From: Lytechinus variegatus
Taxonomy: Eukaryota > Echinodermata > Echinoidea > Temnopleuroida > Toxopneustidae
Direction: 5' to 3'
Length of the DNA: 64,000 nucleotides
Assembly: GCF_018143015.1 (NCBI RefSeq)
Contig: NC_054756.1
Span: 15,508,902-15,572,901 of the forward strand
Below, in pieces: positions 21,961 to 32,763 of this stretch. The notes under the pieces were generated by a model. That model saw only the letters and a list, made by a program, of their open reading frames with translations, searched no databases and had not been told where the DNA came from. The position numbers and the translations under genes are program-made. Position 1 is the stretch's first letter, and the number at the start of each line of letters is the position of its first letter.

Positions 21961-21991
21961 AGCTCCCTTCGGGAGCTTACGTATACGTAAG
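21961..21991. other. Hairpin joined to a 16-bp perfect palindrome
   Basis: AGCTCCC and GGGAGCT pair around TTC at 21961-21977. This is followed directly by CTTACGTATACGTAAG at 21976-21991, which equals its own complement. Confidence 0.7.
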
Positions 21992-22059
21992 ATCGTATCT
22001 CTGTGCCCAAGGGGGAATGTAACGCCCTCTTTCTGTTAATGTGGATCTAGAAGAGAATA

Positions 22060-22735
22060 GCAGCAAGAAATTTAAAGATGCCTGAAACGTCACCTTTTTG
22101 TTTTATAACTTCTATATTTTGAAGGCATTTGGATTTCATTCGTATTTCAAGGGGCGGATCTAGGTTCTCATATGGGGAGGGGTATAAAGGACATCGTATT
22201 TCATTAAAAGAAAACATGGAATTTCATTTTTACATCGTTGATGAGAAAAATGTCCATCCCATTTCGGACCCCAAATGCCCCTGCCGCGTCCAGGCCGTCA
22301 CATCTTAACGCCAGCCCGGCGTGAGCCCGGTGCGAACACGACACCGCATTGCCTCAAGCAAGCCGCATTCCATCGCTCAAGATCACTCAAAACAACAAAA
22401 TATGAATCAAAATCTTTGGACTATATCTGCTTCTTTTTTTCCATCCAAATTCTTGTTTTGATAGATTGGTTGAAGTGATTTGTTTTCGCAGCTATGTCTT
22501 TTTATATCTCGTAGTATTACATTTACCGCTCACACCCAACATGACACGAATAAAGAAAATGACATTTGAAATGTCTGCTATTATAGCTGTAGGCTCTTGG
22601 TCCATATGCTATGAATTATATTTTGGTGTAATGTTACTGGCATTATGCCATTTCAAATCGTAATTCATTCAAACAAAAAGAACAAAGAGACATTGAACCA
22701 AATATGATTTACTACCATTTTCTCCGAGTACTGTA
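22060..22735. other. Intergenic stretch, possible decayed element
   Basis: caaggggcggatctagg near 22148 resembles the end of a G-run transposon, but no matching second end was found. No gene recognised. Confidence 0.35.
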
Positions 22736-22739
22736 GGGA

Positions 22740-22980
22740 CACTGTAAAAACTGCGGTGTTAAAACTGACACCAATTGGTGTTAATATAGAGGACCACACC
22801 CTGAGTTGTTAAAATTACACCCTAGAGATTAAACATAACACCAAAGAGTGTAAATGTAACAACAAAAGGTGTTGTAATAACACCTATAGGTGTAAAACTA
22901 ACACCACCAATTTAACACCGGTGTAAAATAACTGGTGTGGTCCTCTATGTACACCGGTTAACACCACAGTTTTTGCTGTG
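22740..22980. mobile_element. MITE, CACTGTAAAAACTG family, complete
   Basis: Left end CACTGTAAAAACTGCGGTGT, right-end complement CACAGCAAAAACTGTGGTGT. It is 241 bp, with repeated gtgttaa/ttaacacc words throughout. A right-end fragment of the same family is at 2909-2951. Confidence 0.8.
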
Positions 22981-23315
22981 GAGGTGTTCAATATGTCCCT
23001 AAAGTTAAAAAAAGGGAACCCCTGTCCTGTAGACATGGGGTCCTATATGATGACTGAGCATTTTGATCATTCAAAAATATTTTTTTTAATCTTATCTAAC
23101 ACTTCTTTTTTCCCCAAAAAACACAAATTGTGTAATAATTATCCTCATTCACAACAAAATATCAACGACAGTGGTTTGTGCGAGTATACAAGCAAACTAA
23201 TTTGCGCACTGCAAGGGTGATGTCCTTTTCTCTGTCTTGACTTGTGTGAAGATTTTTTTTTAATAAGGGAATGGCATTTTAGGAAGATTTTTTTCTCCGT
23301 AATTATGAAAGATAG

Positions 23316-23540
23316 ATTGAGTATATAGGCAAGCAATAACTGAACATAAGCATATTAGTCTATTGGTCACTTCGCGAAAGTTTTGTTTTGGCCGAGGAAT
23401 CGAAGACATCATTCGTTCACTTGACCACAGAATTGTTGTACATCAATGGTTTGACCATCAACCATATATGTCCCTTCGGATTGAGGACGGAATAAGTGAC
23501 AGAAATATACCGATCATTCATCGCGTTGATGGCCCATGAC
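23316..23540 (+). other. Open, protein-like stretch on both strands, unrecognised
   Basis: The plus strand is open from about 23322 to the TGA at 23535-23537, reading SRKFCFGRGIEDIIRSLDHR and onward to NIPIIHRVDGP. The minus strand is also open across most of it, including NDRYISVTYSVLNPKGHIW. Neither frame has an early ATG, so an internal exon or a fossil coding fragment is possible. GC content exceeds the flanks. No family recognised and no splice sites chosen. Confidence 0.28.
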
Positions 23541-23804
23541 AAGATGTCAATATTTACCACGAGTGAAATACGATACAGGTTATTTTTAGTCTTTAAACGA
23601 AACCACTATCAACAAAGCATCGCACGTACTTGTTTTTAAGATCACGGAGATGCATTTGTAGCCATCATTTCGTCATTATTATCATGTCAACAAATATGCA
23701 TCTTGTAATTTTGTGAATGTCTTAATCACGATACTGATGAATTTGGGTCAGATATTGAAACAGTGTTTGTGAAGTAAGACTAATAACAGCGGGCAGTCAG
23801 GTGG

Positions 23805-23852
23805 TGACCTCAGGTGACCTTCTGCTTTACCTCCCCTGAGGACACGTGACCT
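23805..23852 (-). promoter_or_regulatory. Perfect DR4 nuclear receptor element plus E-box
   Basis: On the minus strand 23820-23805 reads AGGTCACCTGAGGTCA, two exact AGGTCA half-sites separated by four bases. A CACGTG E-box lies at 23843-23848, overlapping a third half-site TGACCT (plus) at 23847-23852. DR4 sites are bound by receptors such as TR and LXR types in animals. Use here is inference. Confidence 0.45.
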
Positions 23853-24184
23853 GACGTGCCCTGTATCATGTGGTCGGAGAGATGACCATGGTAACGGAAC
23901 GCCACGATGCTTCAAAATAATACGGAAAAAAAACTCTTTCGTGTCGATTCAAGGGGAGCTGTACATGATGAACATGAGTGGATGTCAAGAGCTTAATGAT
24001 TTGCCGAATACACTGTAAAGAGCGGGTTGAAATACGACTTGGACAATTGGTTTGGAAGGGGCGGGGATTATCGGGAGGGTGGACTGGAACTCATTAATAT
24101 AGTCCCATATATATACTGCGGCAGCTGTGAATAATTGTAATTTACTTATCGGGAACTAGCTCTTGATTTGATACCTTCTTATTC

Positions 24185-24348
24185 CTGTGGAGCGTTTCAT
24201 GAAAGGACTCGTCAGACGTTTTATCCGACAAGTCCTGTTATATCCGACAGTTACTATGGTAACAGCGACTTTCAGCCAATCATTATCAAGGAAAGTTGTC
24301 AGACCTGACAACTTGTCGGACAAAAAATGTTGATGAAACGCTCCACAG
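24185..24348. mobile_element. MITE, TGTGGAGCGTTTCAT family, carrying an X-box
   Basis: Left end CTGTGGAGCGTTTCATGAAA, right-end complement CTGTGGAGCGTTTCATCAAC. It is 164 bp with internal inverted words GTCCGACAAGT. GTTACTATGGTAAC at 24250-24263 fits the RFX X-box consensus GTNRCC-N(0-3)-RGYAAC, and CCAAT follows at about 24276. Confidence 0.8.
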
Positions 24349-24497
24349 AAGTCTCAAGCAAGAATACCGTGATATATATAGACTCCCTCGTTTTCGTCAT
24401 ATAAAATGGATATTTTGTAAATTGATTATTTTTCAGTTTCTGATGATTTAAATTTCTTTCATAATATACCTCTTTAAATTCCGTAACAGATTGCGCC

Positions 24498-24596
24498 AGG
24501 GACCAATCCAAAATTGGATCAAAAGTTTCACTGGAATAAGATTGAATTCTATATCTATTTAAAATTGAACATTCAATCCAACCTTGGATTGGTCCC
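24498..24596. mobile_element. Very short MITE, AGGGACCAATCCAA family
   Basis: Left end AGGGACCAATCCAAAATTGG, right-end complement AGGGACCAATCCAAGGTTGG. It is 99 bp, little more than two inverted arms. Confidence 0.75.
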
Positions 24597-25316
24597 TAAT
24601 GGCATTCTATTTCAATCTAAGGAATTTAGAGAGTAAATCCGATGACATCATTTCATTGTATGTAATTTTCATTAATGTAAAGAAAAGTATTGATGGTGCA
24701 CAACATGGCATTTTGTTGGAAAATTTTCGCGAAAAAAATGGACTGTAAAATGAAAATCTAATTTTGTGATAGGTTTCGATGATAATATCGAACATAATAT
24801 TTTATCATACATTGACCCCTTTTCCTTAAGTTTCTTTCCTATTCTCCTTTTTACCCTTTTATTTATTTATTTTCATTATTTGGGGGAGAGGGGAGGGGTG
24901 GGCAGAGCCCCCAATCCTCGCAACTGTGCTTCAGTGGTAATATCCTTATATAGATGAGCCTATATGCCAACTATCTCTTAATATTGAAAAATAATAATCT
25001 AAAATAACATAATTAGTGAGAAATTTTGAGTAAGCCTATTATCGATTATTCGTAACAAAAAGTCTCATTTTTTATTCGCTCGATTTATTCTCTCACATTT
25101 TTAAAAATTTCTTATTTCCCGTATCATAAACGTCGGCACCCTCAGAATCTTGGCCCACTGGTCAGTCAAGCATAATGATACCTCCCAAGTCCAGTCCTCA
25201 CCCCCCCCCCCCCCTTTGCGCCCCACCCTTTTTCTCACCCCTCCCCTCCATTTTTTTTCTCTGTGAATGCAAAACAACATGTGTTAAATCTTATTTATTG
25301 ATCATTCCCCAGAGAT

Positions 25317-25514
25317 TTGAAATATTTCCCCAATATATCCAACTGGAGCACATATGTTGTTATGATGAGTATCCCGTCATTCCTGCCATTCCACTGGTCA
25401 CATCTCCACCCAGAACTCAAGGGCTCCGAACCGCGGGAACAGGCCAAGAGGGTCAAGTCTCTCTCACGGAAAACCGTAACCCAAGACGAAAAAAAAATGA
25501 AAAGAAGAAATTAA
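25317..25514 (+). CDS. Candidate coding fragment, unrecognised
   Basis: The frame from 25317 is open for 65 codons. Its GC-rich second half reads LPFHWSHLHPELKGSEPREQ followed by a basic stretch ending DEKKMKRRN. A second plus frame is open over the same interval. The GC rise compared with the AT-rich flanks is the main reason to note it. No splice sites or family were fixed. Confidence 0.2.
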   Translation: MKYFPNISNWSTYVVMMSIPSFLPFHWSHLHPELKGSEPREQAKRVKSLSRKTVTQDEKKMKRRN

Positions 25515-25847
25515 CACAATATTTGATAGAAGTGAAATAGTGATCAAGTTTTTTTTCGGTTTAAAGATAATCAATCTGCATTTGAAATTACGTGTATAAT
25601 TTATAGGCATCATAGAACTCCATGTAAAGTGCTAGGAAAATAGATTTGGTGTAAATTATATCGAGTTTTTTTTTTTGGGGGGGGGGGCAGGGGCGGGAAT
25701 ATAGTATTTATGTTCCGTATAAAAAATGACTAAACGGATGGATAGCGCATAGTAGATTTTGTCGACATGACAATACTGTTTTCCATGGCGTCCATGATGT
25801 GGAGATGGGGGGGGGGGGGGTAAGCGGTGAGGTAATAAATTTGGGTA

Positions 25848-25917
25848 CAATTTACTATTCCTGAAAAATACAATTTACTATTCCTGAAAAGATACAATTC
25901 ACTATTCCTGAAAAAAA
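25848..25917. repeat. Three tandem copies of a 23 to 27-bp unit
   Basis: ACAATTTACTATTCCTGAAA recurs three times in a row with small changes. Confidence 0.8.
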
Positions 25918-25924
25918 TAAGAGA

Positions 25925-26570
25925 AAGTGGAGTAAGTAAACAGAAGTTAATTCTGCATGAGATTTAGGATTTAAAAAGTTGAAATTAGGCAGATTTTGAA
26001 GGAATATGATTGATTGAAATATGCATGATAAACATTATTAAATAAAGTTTTCGATCAACCTTCTTTGTCTGTGCCGTGGTGGGGGTTCAATTCATACCTT
26101 CAATTAGGCGATAAATTACATCAGTTATAAAAACATACAGAAGAAGGGACTATTTCGCGATCTTACCCTATTTACATCTAGCATGGAACTACATGCATCC
26201 AGGTACCAATTGAATATCCTTCTGGAATTATCCCCCCCCCCCCTCTTCCTCCCCTGTCACAAAGATGACTAACCAAAGAGATTGGTTGTTGTCAGTCACC
26301 CGTATCATTGGCGTGGAAAGAGGCCTGGAGGTCGTTTCATAAAGCTGTCCGAACGACAGGTGAACCTTTCTTACGCGCTAAACAATCGCCAATGAACATT
26401 TTGGTGCATACCCTTTACCACAAGAGATGATCACCAGTCGTTCTTAATTTAGGAAACACCAATTGCATAAAGTATGAAAATATGGTAACCTTGCCATCCA
26501 ATAGCTACCACACCCCGAGTTCTTGGTTTTCATGAATTCGACAAAATAGCCATGTTTCTGTGAACAGAAT
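25925..26570. other. Intergenic stretch, one possible MITE end
   Basis: gtcgtttcataaagctgtcc near 26332 resembles a MITE end, but no partner was found. No gene recognised. Confidence 0.35.
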
Positions 26571-26580
26571 GAGGCGATGC

Positions 26581-27080
26581 CCCGGGGGGGGCACTCGACC
26601 AAAAAAGTGGTGGGGGTGTGCCGCGGGCGAGACAAAAAACGGGGGCCTTGGAGCGGGCTTATTGTAAAAAGGAGGGTCCTTGGAACGGGCTTCGGAACGA
26701 CAAATGTTTGTGAAAACGGGGGTCCTTGGAACGGATCGCCAGCGTGTGAGCGCGTATGCATCCCTACGGAACGGTCATGCGTGCATGATGCAGCTAGCGC
26801 GGCCTCCGCCGGGGAGCTCTGCGGCCGCTTTTCACCAAAATTGCAGCTCATTCAACGCGATCGGAGCGGCGTAACGAAAAATATGCGAAGCTTTGGAGCG
26901 GATTTCTCTCTTCTTTTTTCTCGATAAGAAGAAAATGCTATGCCTTGGAGCGGCTTTCTTTGTTCTTTTTCTCAACAAGGCAAAAATGCTATGCCTTGGA
27001 ACGGAAATTTGAGTGTAAAAATGGGGGTCCCCTCCGCGGCACATACCCACTATGCATTATATACTGAGTGCCCCCCCCCG
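26581..27080. mobile_element. 500-bp TIR element with 8-bp target duplication
   Basis: The ends are CCCGGGGGGGGCACTC and GAGTGCCCCCCCCCG. GGCGATGC at 26573-26580 is repeated exactly at 27081-27088. A second inverted pair, gtgtgccgcgg and ccgcggcacat, lies just inside. The interior repeats ccttggagcgg/ccttggaacgg about six times and contains NotI-like GCGGCCGC and SacI-like GAGCTC words. No transposase. The 8-bp duplication fits hAT or P-type transposases; choice not made. Confidence 0.85.
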
Positions 27081-27089
27081 GGCGATGCT

Positions 27090-28345
27090 ACCCAAGAACC
27101 TGAAATCTTTTCCTGTGGCGCGCGCGTTATTTGTTGGAGAGTGTAAACTTAAAATAATTTTCCATACGTCCCGACAGATCCTTATGTTCTCCTCTTATTT
27201 CAATTATTCTCGATTGTGTTTAAATTGTTTGTAATAAGACACGCTTTATTATCGATGAAGTTTTTAACAAGCTCAGTCGACGTCACCTCCCTCTTCCACC
27301 TAGTCAGGACATAGTGATTATGGTAGACCAATTTGATCTTGACATTGAATTGCCCTTTTATGCCAAGCCTTCGATGGGCATCCCCTTTTAGCTTTCATGG
27401 CTACATCCCACAATGCACCACTGCTTCCAATCATTAATGTCAGTATTTTTTGCCTAGTTTACGGATTGTGTTTTTCTTGTAGGTAACAAGGTTAATCAAT
27501 ATTTTTTCTTAAAAAAAAACATGCCCTTACGATCAATGGTGAATGCATGAATGAAATGAATGACATGTTAATCATGTTAATTCCTCTCATTGACTCGTTT
27601 CTTGAAAAACATAATTTCCTTCTTCGTGACCTTTTTCTTGATAAAATTGCTAGATTTAATCGATAATCGTCCTTGCCTCTGAATTCTCAATTTTCCACGT
27701 GACTCCACAAACGCATCCCACCAACAGATAGCTTGATCACGTGACTTGGACGCCGATCAATGTGTAATAATGTACGTATCACAGTCATCGTGTATTATTT
27801 ATCTCCCTAACGACTGATCTCATAAAATGTCACAATGTCAGAAGCATCGGGCTCTTCCCCGAGGACATCAATAATTGATGGGTGGCGAAAGATTAGCACA
27901 TGTCATTGGGAGTTGCGCAGGGGCGTAGTTCCGACGGGGGGGGGGGCGTTTTTATAAAAAAAAAATGATAAAGAGAAAATAAAAGCAGGAGAGAGGTTCA
28001 GAAAGAGGGGGAGAGAGTCTAATTTAAAATGGAAGTTCTCCTGGCTACCAATTCTTTTACTTGATGCTTCTAATAATCATTTGTAATAATTTTGTCGTTG
28101 AAATTTAAAATTTCTTCATTTTCCCCTAATAATACACATCAATCTCGCCCTCCACCAATATTGGTGGGGGGGGCAATTACCTCAGAGTCAGCGTTGCCCT
28201 ATATTTTTGATAAACATTATAAAATAATTTAAACCTTACCGCACGCAGGAGAAGAACAAGAAGAAAAAACATGTTTATGGCCCCCGCAAGTATGAGCGAC
28301 ACTCGGACCCCCTTTTTCGCCATGTAACCGTCATTAGATAAAATC
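27090..28345. other. Intergenic stretch with one possible hAT end
   Basis: caggggcgtagttccgacgg near 27916 looks like the end of a hAT-like G-run element without a recognisable partner. E-boxes CACGTG occur at about 27697 and 27738. No gene recognised. Confidence 0.35.
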
Positions 28346-28353
28346 ATTAAAAT

Positions 28354-28452
28354 TTGGAAGAGAAAGAGAGAAAGACATCAAAGAGGGGAAGACATAGAGA
28401 AAGTGAGAGAGAGGGAGAGAGGGGGAGACAGAAGGAAAGAAGGGGGATTGAG
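28354..28452. repeat. GA-rich simple repeat
   Basis: Imperfect GAGAGAAAG/GAGGGAGA purine tract. Open frames here are composition artefacts. Confidence 0.8.
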
Positions 28453-28876
28453 GAAGGAATGGAGGAGAGGGAAGAAAAAAGGAAGTGCCCAAAGAAGCAT
28501 TTTATTTTACGATATTCTGATGAAGACGATGCCAATGCCCGAGTGAGTAAATAATTGAAGGGTGGATGCAACGACGACGGATCGTTAAGCGCAAGAGAAC
28601 ATTCGAATATATTCGAACTCTTGATGATAAGTCATCTAGAGTTCAGCCAAGTTACTTGTTCCAAATGTGGAAGTGACTGAATGATCTTTTTAAGAAGAAT
28701 GATTACTTAAAGTGTCATGATATGGTCACATAATGTAATTTCACTCCTAATGACTTTGAATTTGTGTATTTTAAATATATATAGATTTGTTTATATTTTA
28801 TTCTGGTTTTGATCGATTTCATTAATTTACACGGCACAAACAAAGTGTATTTCATAGGAATGGTGAATCAAGTAAT

Positions 28877-29254
28877 GTGTCTTTATGTCGATTTGCTACA
28901 AATTATGAGAATATGGTATTGAACCAACTGAAACGTTTGTCTTTTAATCAATACTTATTTCAGAACAATAAAAGCAATATACATGTAGATGTATGCCTAC
29001 GAGAAGGAATACGAGAAGGAAAGTACAAGACAAACTTTAAGACCGTTCTAAAAGGTCACGTGGTTCCGAAGGTCATTCCGAGGCAATGGCTAAGATTGTC
29101 AACATCGGAAATGAATCAATTTAAACGAATGAAAATGACTTACAAAGAATGGCGCCCCAAGCAAAAGTCACGGTGTTGTTACTGTCTTGTTATACAAGAC
29201 TCAACCCCGTCCTCTATTAACTCTACCAGCCTCGCGGCGGAGTGTCAACCGTGA
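28877..29254 (+). CDS. Open frame of 125 codons, unrecognised
   Basis: The frame opens with ATG at 28877. It is AT-rich at first, then the GC-richer second half encodes a basic segment (FKRMKMTYKEWRPKQKSRCC) and ends SLAAECQP. A frame of this length is expected about once by chance in AT-rich DNA of this size, and start context is weak. No domain recognised. Confidence 0.15.
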   Translation: MSLCRFATNYENMVLNQLKRLSFNQYLFQNNKSNIHVDVCLREGIREGKYKTNFKTVLKGHVVPKVIPRQWLRLSTSEMNQFKRMKMTYKEWRPKQKSRCCYCLVIQDSTPSSINSTSLAAECQP

Positions 29255-29289
29255 TAAACCGGTCGATTGAGACGAGTTGGAGAAACATC

Positions 29290-31010
29290 TCAGCATCTAT
29301 TTAGAGTTGGCAACCCCACCGTCTTTTTTCGCGGGGGGGGGTGTACCTGGGATCTTAGGAGAAAACTATTAATTCAGGAGGAAACTTTTTGGAATGCACA
29401 TTGAAAATAAAATGAAAGAGTTCACTTTTTATTTTCTATATATCCACTCTAAAATGAGTGATCCTATCACTCGTAACGGGTGACAGTAACTCACCATTTC
29501 TGGTATTTTTCCCCAAAATTTATTTACAGGAAAGAGTTGTTGTGTTCATGCATGGATCTAAGATTATGGTCATTTTATTTTCGACATTCCCTATCCAAGT
29601 CAATGACTATTGCATGTGATCTATACATACAAGCTGGTAGAGGGCGGGGGGGGGGGGTACTTGGGTAAAATATTGTGCAATATTTGCTTCAGCTCCGCTC
29701 CAGGCATGCAGTAACTGATTCAAGCCTCTTAGTCTAAGAATCAGTTTAGAAGTCAAGTCCATTGAATTGTTGTATATAAATACCCACACTCTTGGGTGGA
29801 TTTGGAAAGAATAATACACCTGACAGGTCTTGCTTTGGAAGGTCAAAAGTAGAAGGACATTTTAGTGACAGTTCAATTCTGCAAACAGATACCGTGTTTA
29901 CACGCTGCCCCGCGAGCAGAAGCAGCGTGTAAACTTGCTAAAAGTGTGATATTGGTGGCCAAACTGCGCGCATCTTACAAAACTTTCAAACTGTAATAAG
30001 TCGTGCGATATCATTATTAAAAGGGAAAACAAGACGAAATAAAATAAAACAGACTGTAAGTACAAGAAGTAGCATTGATTTTTAAAGATTCATATACCAA
30101 GATACCAATCTTTAAGGTTTCATGTATAAAGCCCATCTGCTCCCTTCCTACTTTTCTCTTATCCCTCATCATGGGCGGCAACATTATATTTTGACGGGGA
30201 GGGAGGGGCAAAACGACCTCGATATGACGTCATACTTTTATCTCAAACGTCCCAGACTTCGAGCTTATATCATGTATATACTCCTTTTCTTTCTCCCTCC
30301 TTTTTCGTTTTTTTTTTACCTTTTCCTTTTTTTAACTCCACTCCTCTCAGAGTGAGACAAGAGACCAGTCATTTTGGAGTGGAATTTGCATCTTTTGAGA
30401 GTGGATTATGGCTCATTCTGGAGTGAAAATGTAAAAAATCATAGAGGGGACAGTCACCCCCCCCCCGCTATGGGGTCACCCATACCCCCTCATCTCACGT
30501 TGTTGTAACCTCTACATCTTTCAATCGACACACGACGGAGTTAAAGTGGTCCTGTACCATGTGTACCATCAACCTCTTCTATCCGTTGGTCTTTACTAGA
30601 ATCGTACATAATCAACCAAAAGTTCTTTCATCTTTCGCCCCTTTCATAAATCTGTCTTCTATTTCGGAAATCATTTACTGTTTTCCTCCCGAGAAGAAAT
30701 TGCACTTTGAACTATTGTCTCGGAGAGAGTATAAACAAAATCCATTCCCTGTCGATTTCCGATTTGTTTATTCTTTAAATGGATAGTTTGTATTTCATGG
30801 TTTATCCCTTTTTTCCCCCCAAAGGAATATCACTCACTGTTTCATATATTCAACTGAAAACCAGAACGGATTAAACAATTTTGGATTAGACAATTTTATT
30901 GTTTTTTTTCTAACCTATGCTGCGATTTTCTCATAAGGCTCAAAGTTAACATAAATCTGAATCCATAGTTCGACTCGTCACTATCCAAAACCAATACATA
31001 TTTAGTCAGA
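29290..31010. other. Intergenic stretch, nothing firm
   Basis: G- and C-runs at 29333-29341, 29645-29658 and 30459-30468 hint at decayed G-run elements. No boundaries, tRNA or exons could be defined. Confidence 0.4.
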
Positions 31011-31019
31011 TTCAATGGC

Positions 31020-31321
31020 CTGTATTCTGAACTTGGGTTGAAACTAAAGTTTAAAGTTGTGGTTTAACTATGGAGAGCCAGTGGGAACACAAATTCCTTA
31101 AAGTTTACACATTCAATTTATTAACTGATATGGCACCCAAATATTGTTTGTAAATGTCTGGGAACGATAACTAAAGTGTTATTCTTTATTATGAAAGCAA
31201 AAGGAAACAAAATAGTTAACATAAGAAATATACAATATGAACAAATTTTGGGGGCTCCCCATAGATTTATCACAGTGTTTGACCATGGTCTACGTTAAAC
31301 CCGACTTCAGAAGAGGGGCCT
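31020..31321. mobile_element. MITE, GGCCTGTATTCTGAA family
   Basis: Left end GGCCTGTATTCTGAACTTGG, right-end complement GGCCCCTCTTCTGAAGTCGG, both followed by gttTAA-type text. It is about 300 bp. Left-end fragments of the same family occur at 37453 and 61022. Confidence 0.65.
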
Positions 31322-31529
31322 ATGTATCAATAATTGAGAAAGGTGAAAAGTAGGCACAGTGGTTGTGGAAGAAGAGGAAAGGAAAGATCCGTTTTATGAT
31401 ACCCACCCGGAAGAAAACGTATGACACCGGGATGAAATTTGGTATTGTGGGTGCCAATACTATTATTTCTTATAAAAAGAAAGAAAGATAGAAAGAAAAT
31501 TTTAGGAAAATCAATAAAAATTAATCATT

Positions 31530-31617
31530 CCACAGAACCGGATTCGAACCAGTGACCTAAGGATGTCAGTGCTTATACCTCTACAGTCCTCCGCTCTACC
31601 AACTGAGCTATCGGTGG
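31530..31617 (-). tRNA. tRNA-Tyr(GUA), array B copy 1
   Basis: GTA anticodon, intron AGGTATAAGCACTGAC, T loop TTCGAAT. The acceptor 3' strand TCTGTGG leaves a C5-U68 mismatch. Confidence 0.87.
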
Positions 31618-31710
31618 CTGCTGGCGGAGAGGATGCACATAGTGAAATAATTTAACGAAAAGTGTTGGTAGAAATGAAGAGAGAGAGAACAAAATAAAAA
31701 TGTTACCCCT

Positions 31711-31798
31711 CCACCGAACCGGATTTGAACCAGTGACCTAAGGATGTCAGTGCTAATACCTCTACAGTCCTCCGCTCTACCAACTGAGCTATCGGTGG
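31711..31798 (-). tRNA. tRNA-Tyr(GUA), array B copy 2
   Basis: Full cloverleaf, GTA anticodon, intron AGGTATTAGCACTGAC, T loop TTCAAAT. Confidence 0.95.
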
Positions 31799-31891
31799 TT
31801 GCTGGCGGAGAGGATGCACATAGTGAAATAATTTAACGAAAAGTGTTGGTAGAAAAGAAGAGAGAGAGAACAAAATAAAAATGTTACCCCT

Positions 31892-31979
31892 CCACCGAAC
31901 CGGATTTGAACCAGTGACCTAAGGATGTCAGTGCTAATACCTCTACAGTCCTCCGCTCTACCAACTGAGCTATCGGTGG
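31892..31979 (-). tRNA. tRNA-Tyr(GUA), array B copy 3
   Basis: Full cloverleaf, same tRNA and intron as copy 2. Confidence 0.95.
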
Positions 31980-32065
31980 CTGCTGGCGGAGAGGGTGCAC
32001 ATAATGAAATAATTTAAAGAAAAGTGTTGGTAAAAAAGGACAGAGAGAGAAAAAAAGTTACCACT

Positions 32066-32153
32066 CCACCGAACCGGATTTGAACCAGTGACCTAAGGAT
32101 GTCAATGCTAATACCTCTACAGTCCTCCGCTCTACCAACTGAGCTATCGGTGG
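32066..32153 (-). tRNA. tRNA-Tyr(GUA), array B copy 4
   Basis: Full cloverleaf. The intron ends CATTGAC instead of CACTGAC. Confidence 0.95.
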
Positions 32154-32235
32154 CTGCTGGCGGAGAGGGTGCACATAATTAAATATCAAAGAAAAAGGGA
32201 AGTATAAAAAAAGGAAAGATGAAAAAGTTACCACT

Positions 32236-32323
32236 CCACCGAACCGGATTTGAACCAGTGACCTAAGGATGCCAATACTAATACCTCTACAGTCCTCCGC
32301 TCTACCAACTGAGCTATCAGTGG
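32236..32323 (-). tRNA. tRNA-Tyr(GUA), array B copy 5
   Basis: GTA anticodon, intron AGGTATTAGTATTGGC. The acceptor 5' strand CCACTGA gives a U5-G68 wobble. Confidence 0.92.
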
Positions 32324-32402
32324 CTGCTGGCGAATATGGTACACACAATTAAATATAAAAGAAAAGGAAAGTATAAAAAAGAAAGATGAAAAAGTTATCA
32401 CT

Positions 32403-32490
32403 CCACCGAACCGGATTTGAACCAGTGACCTAAGGATGCCAGTGCTAATACATCTACAGTCCTCCGCTCTACCAACTGAGCTACCGGTGG
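32403..32490 (-). tRNA. tRNA-Tyr(GUA), array B copy 6
   Basis: GTA anticodon, intron ATGTATTAGCACTGGC. Position 7 is G, giving a G7-U66 wobble. Confidence 0.92.
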
Positions 32491-32583
32491 CTGCGGGCGG
32501 AGAGGATGCACATAATGAAATAATTTAACGAAAAGTGTTGGTAGAAAAGAAGAGACAGAGAACAAAATAAAAATATTACCCCT

Positions 32584-32670
32584 TCACCGAACCAGATTTG
32601 AACCAGTGACCTAAGGATGCCAGTGCTAATACATCTACAGTCCTTTGTCTACCAACTGAGCTATCGGTGG
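32584..32670 (-). tRNA. tRNA-Tyr(GUA)-like, array B copy 7, damaged D arm
   Basis: GTA anticodon and intron are present, but the usual GAGCGGAGGA reads GACAAAGGA. The 3' strand of the D stem and base 26 have lost a base and changed. The acceptor also has C1-A72. Probably a pseudogene or a poor substrate. Confidence 0.7.
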
Positions 32671-32763
32671 TTGCTGGCGGAGAGGATGCACATAATGAAA
32701 TAATTTAACGAAAAGTGTTGGTAGAAAAGAAGAGACAGAGAACAAAATAAAAATGTTACCCCT

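Noticed and set aside
26444-27146. Overlapping frames of 64 to 135 codons on both strands
   Set aside because: They lie within or across the 500-bp GC-rich TIR element, whose composition lowers stop frequency.
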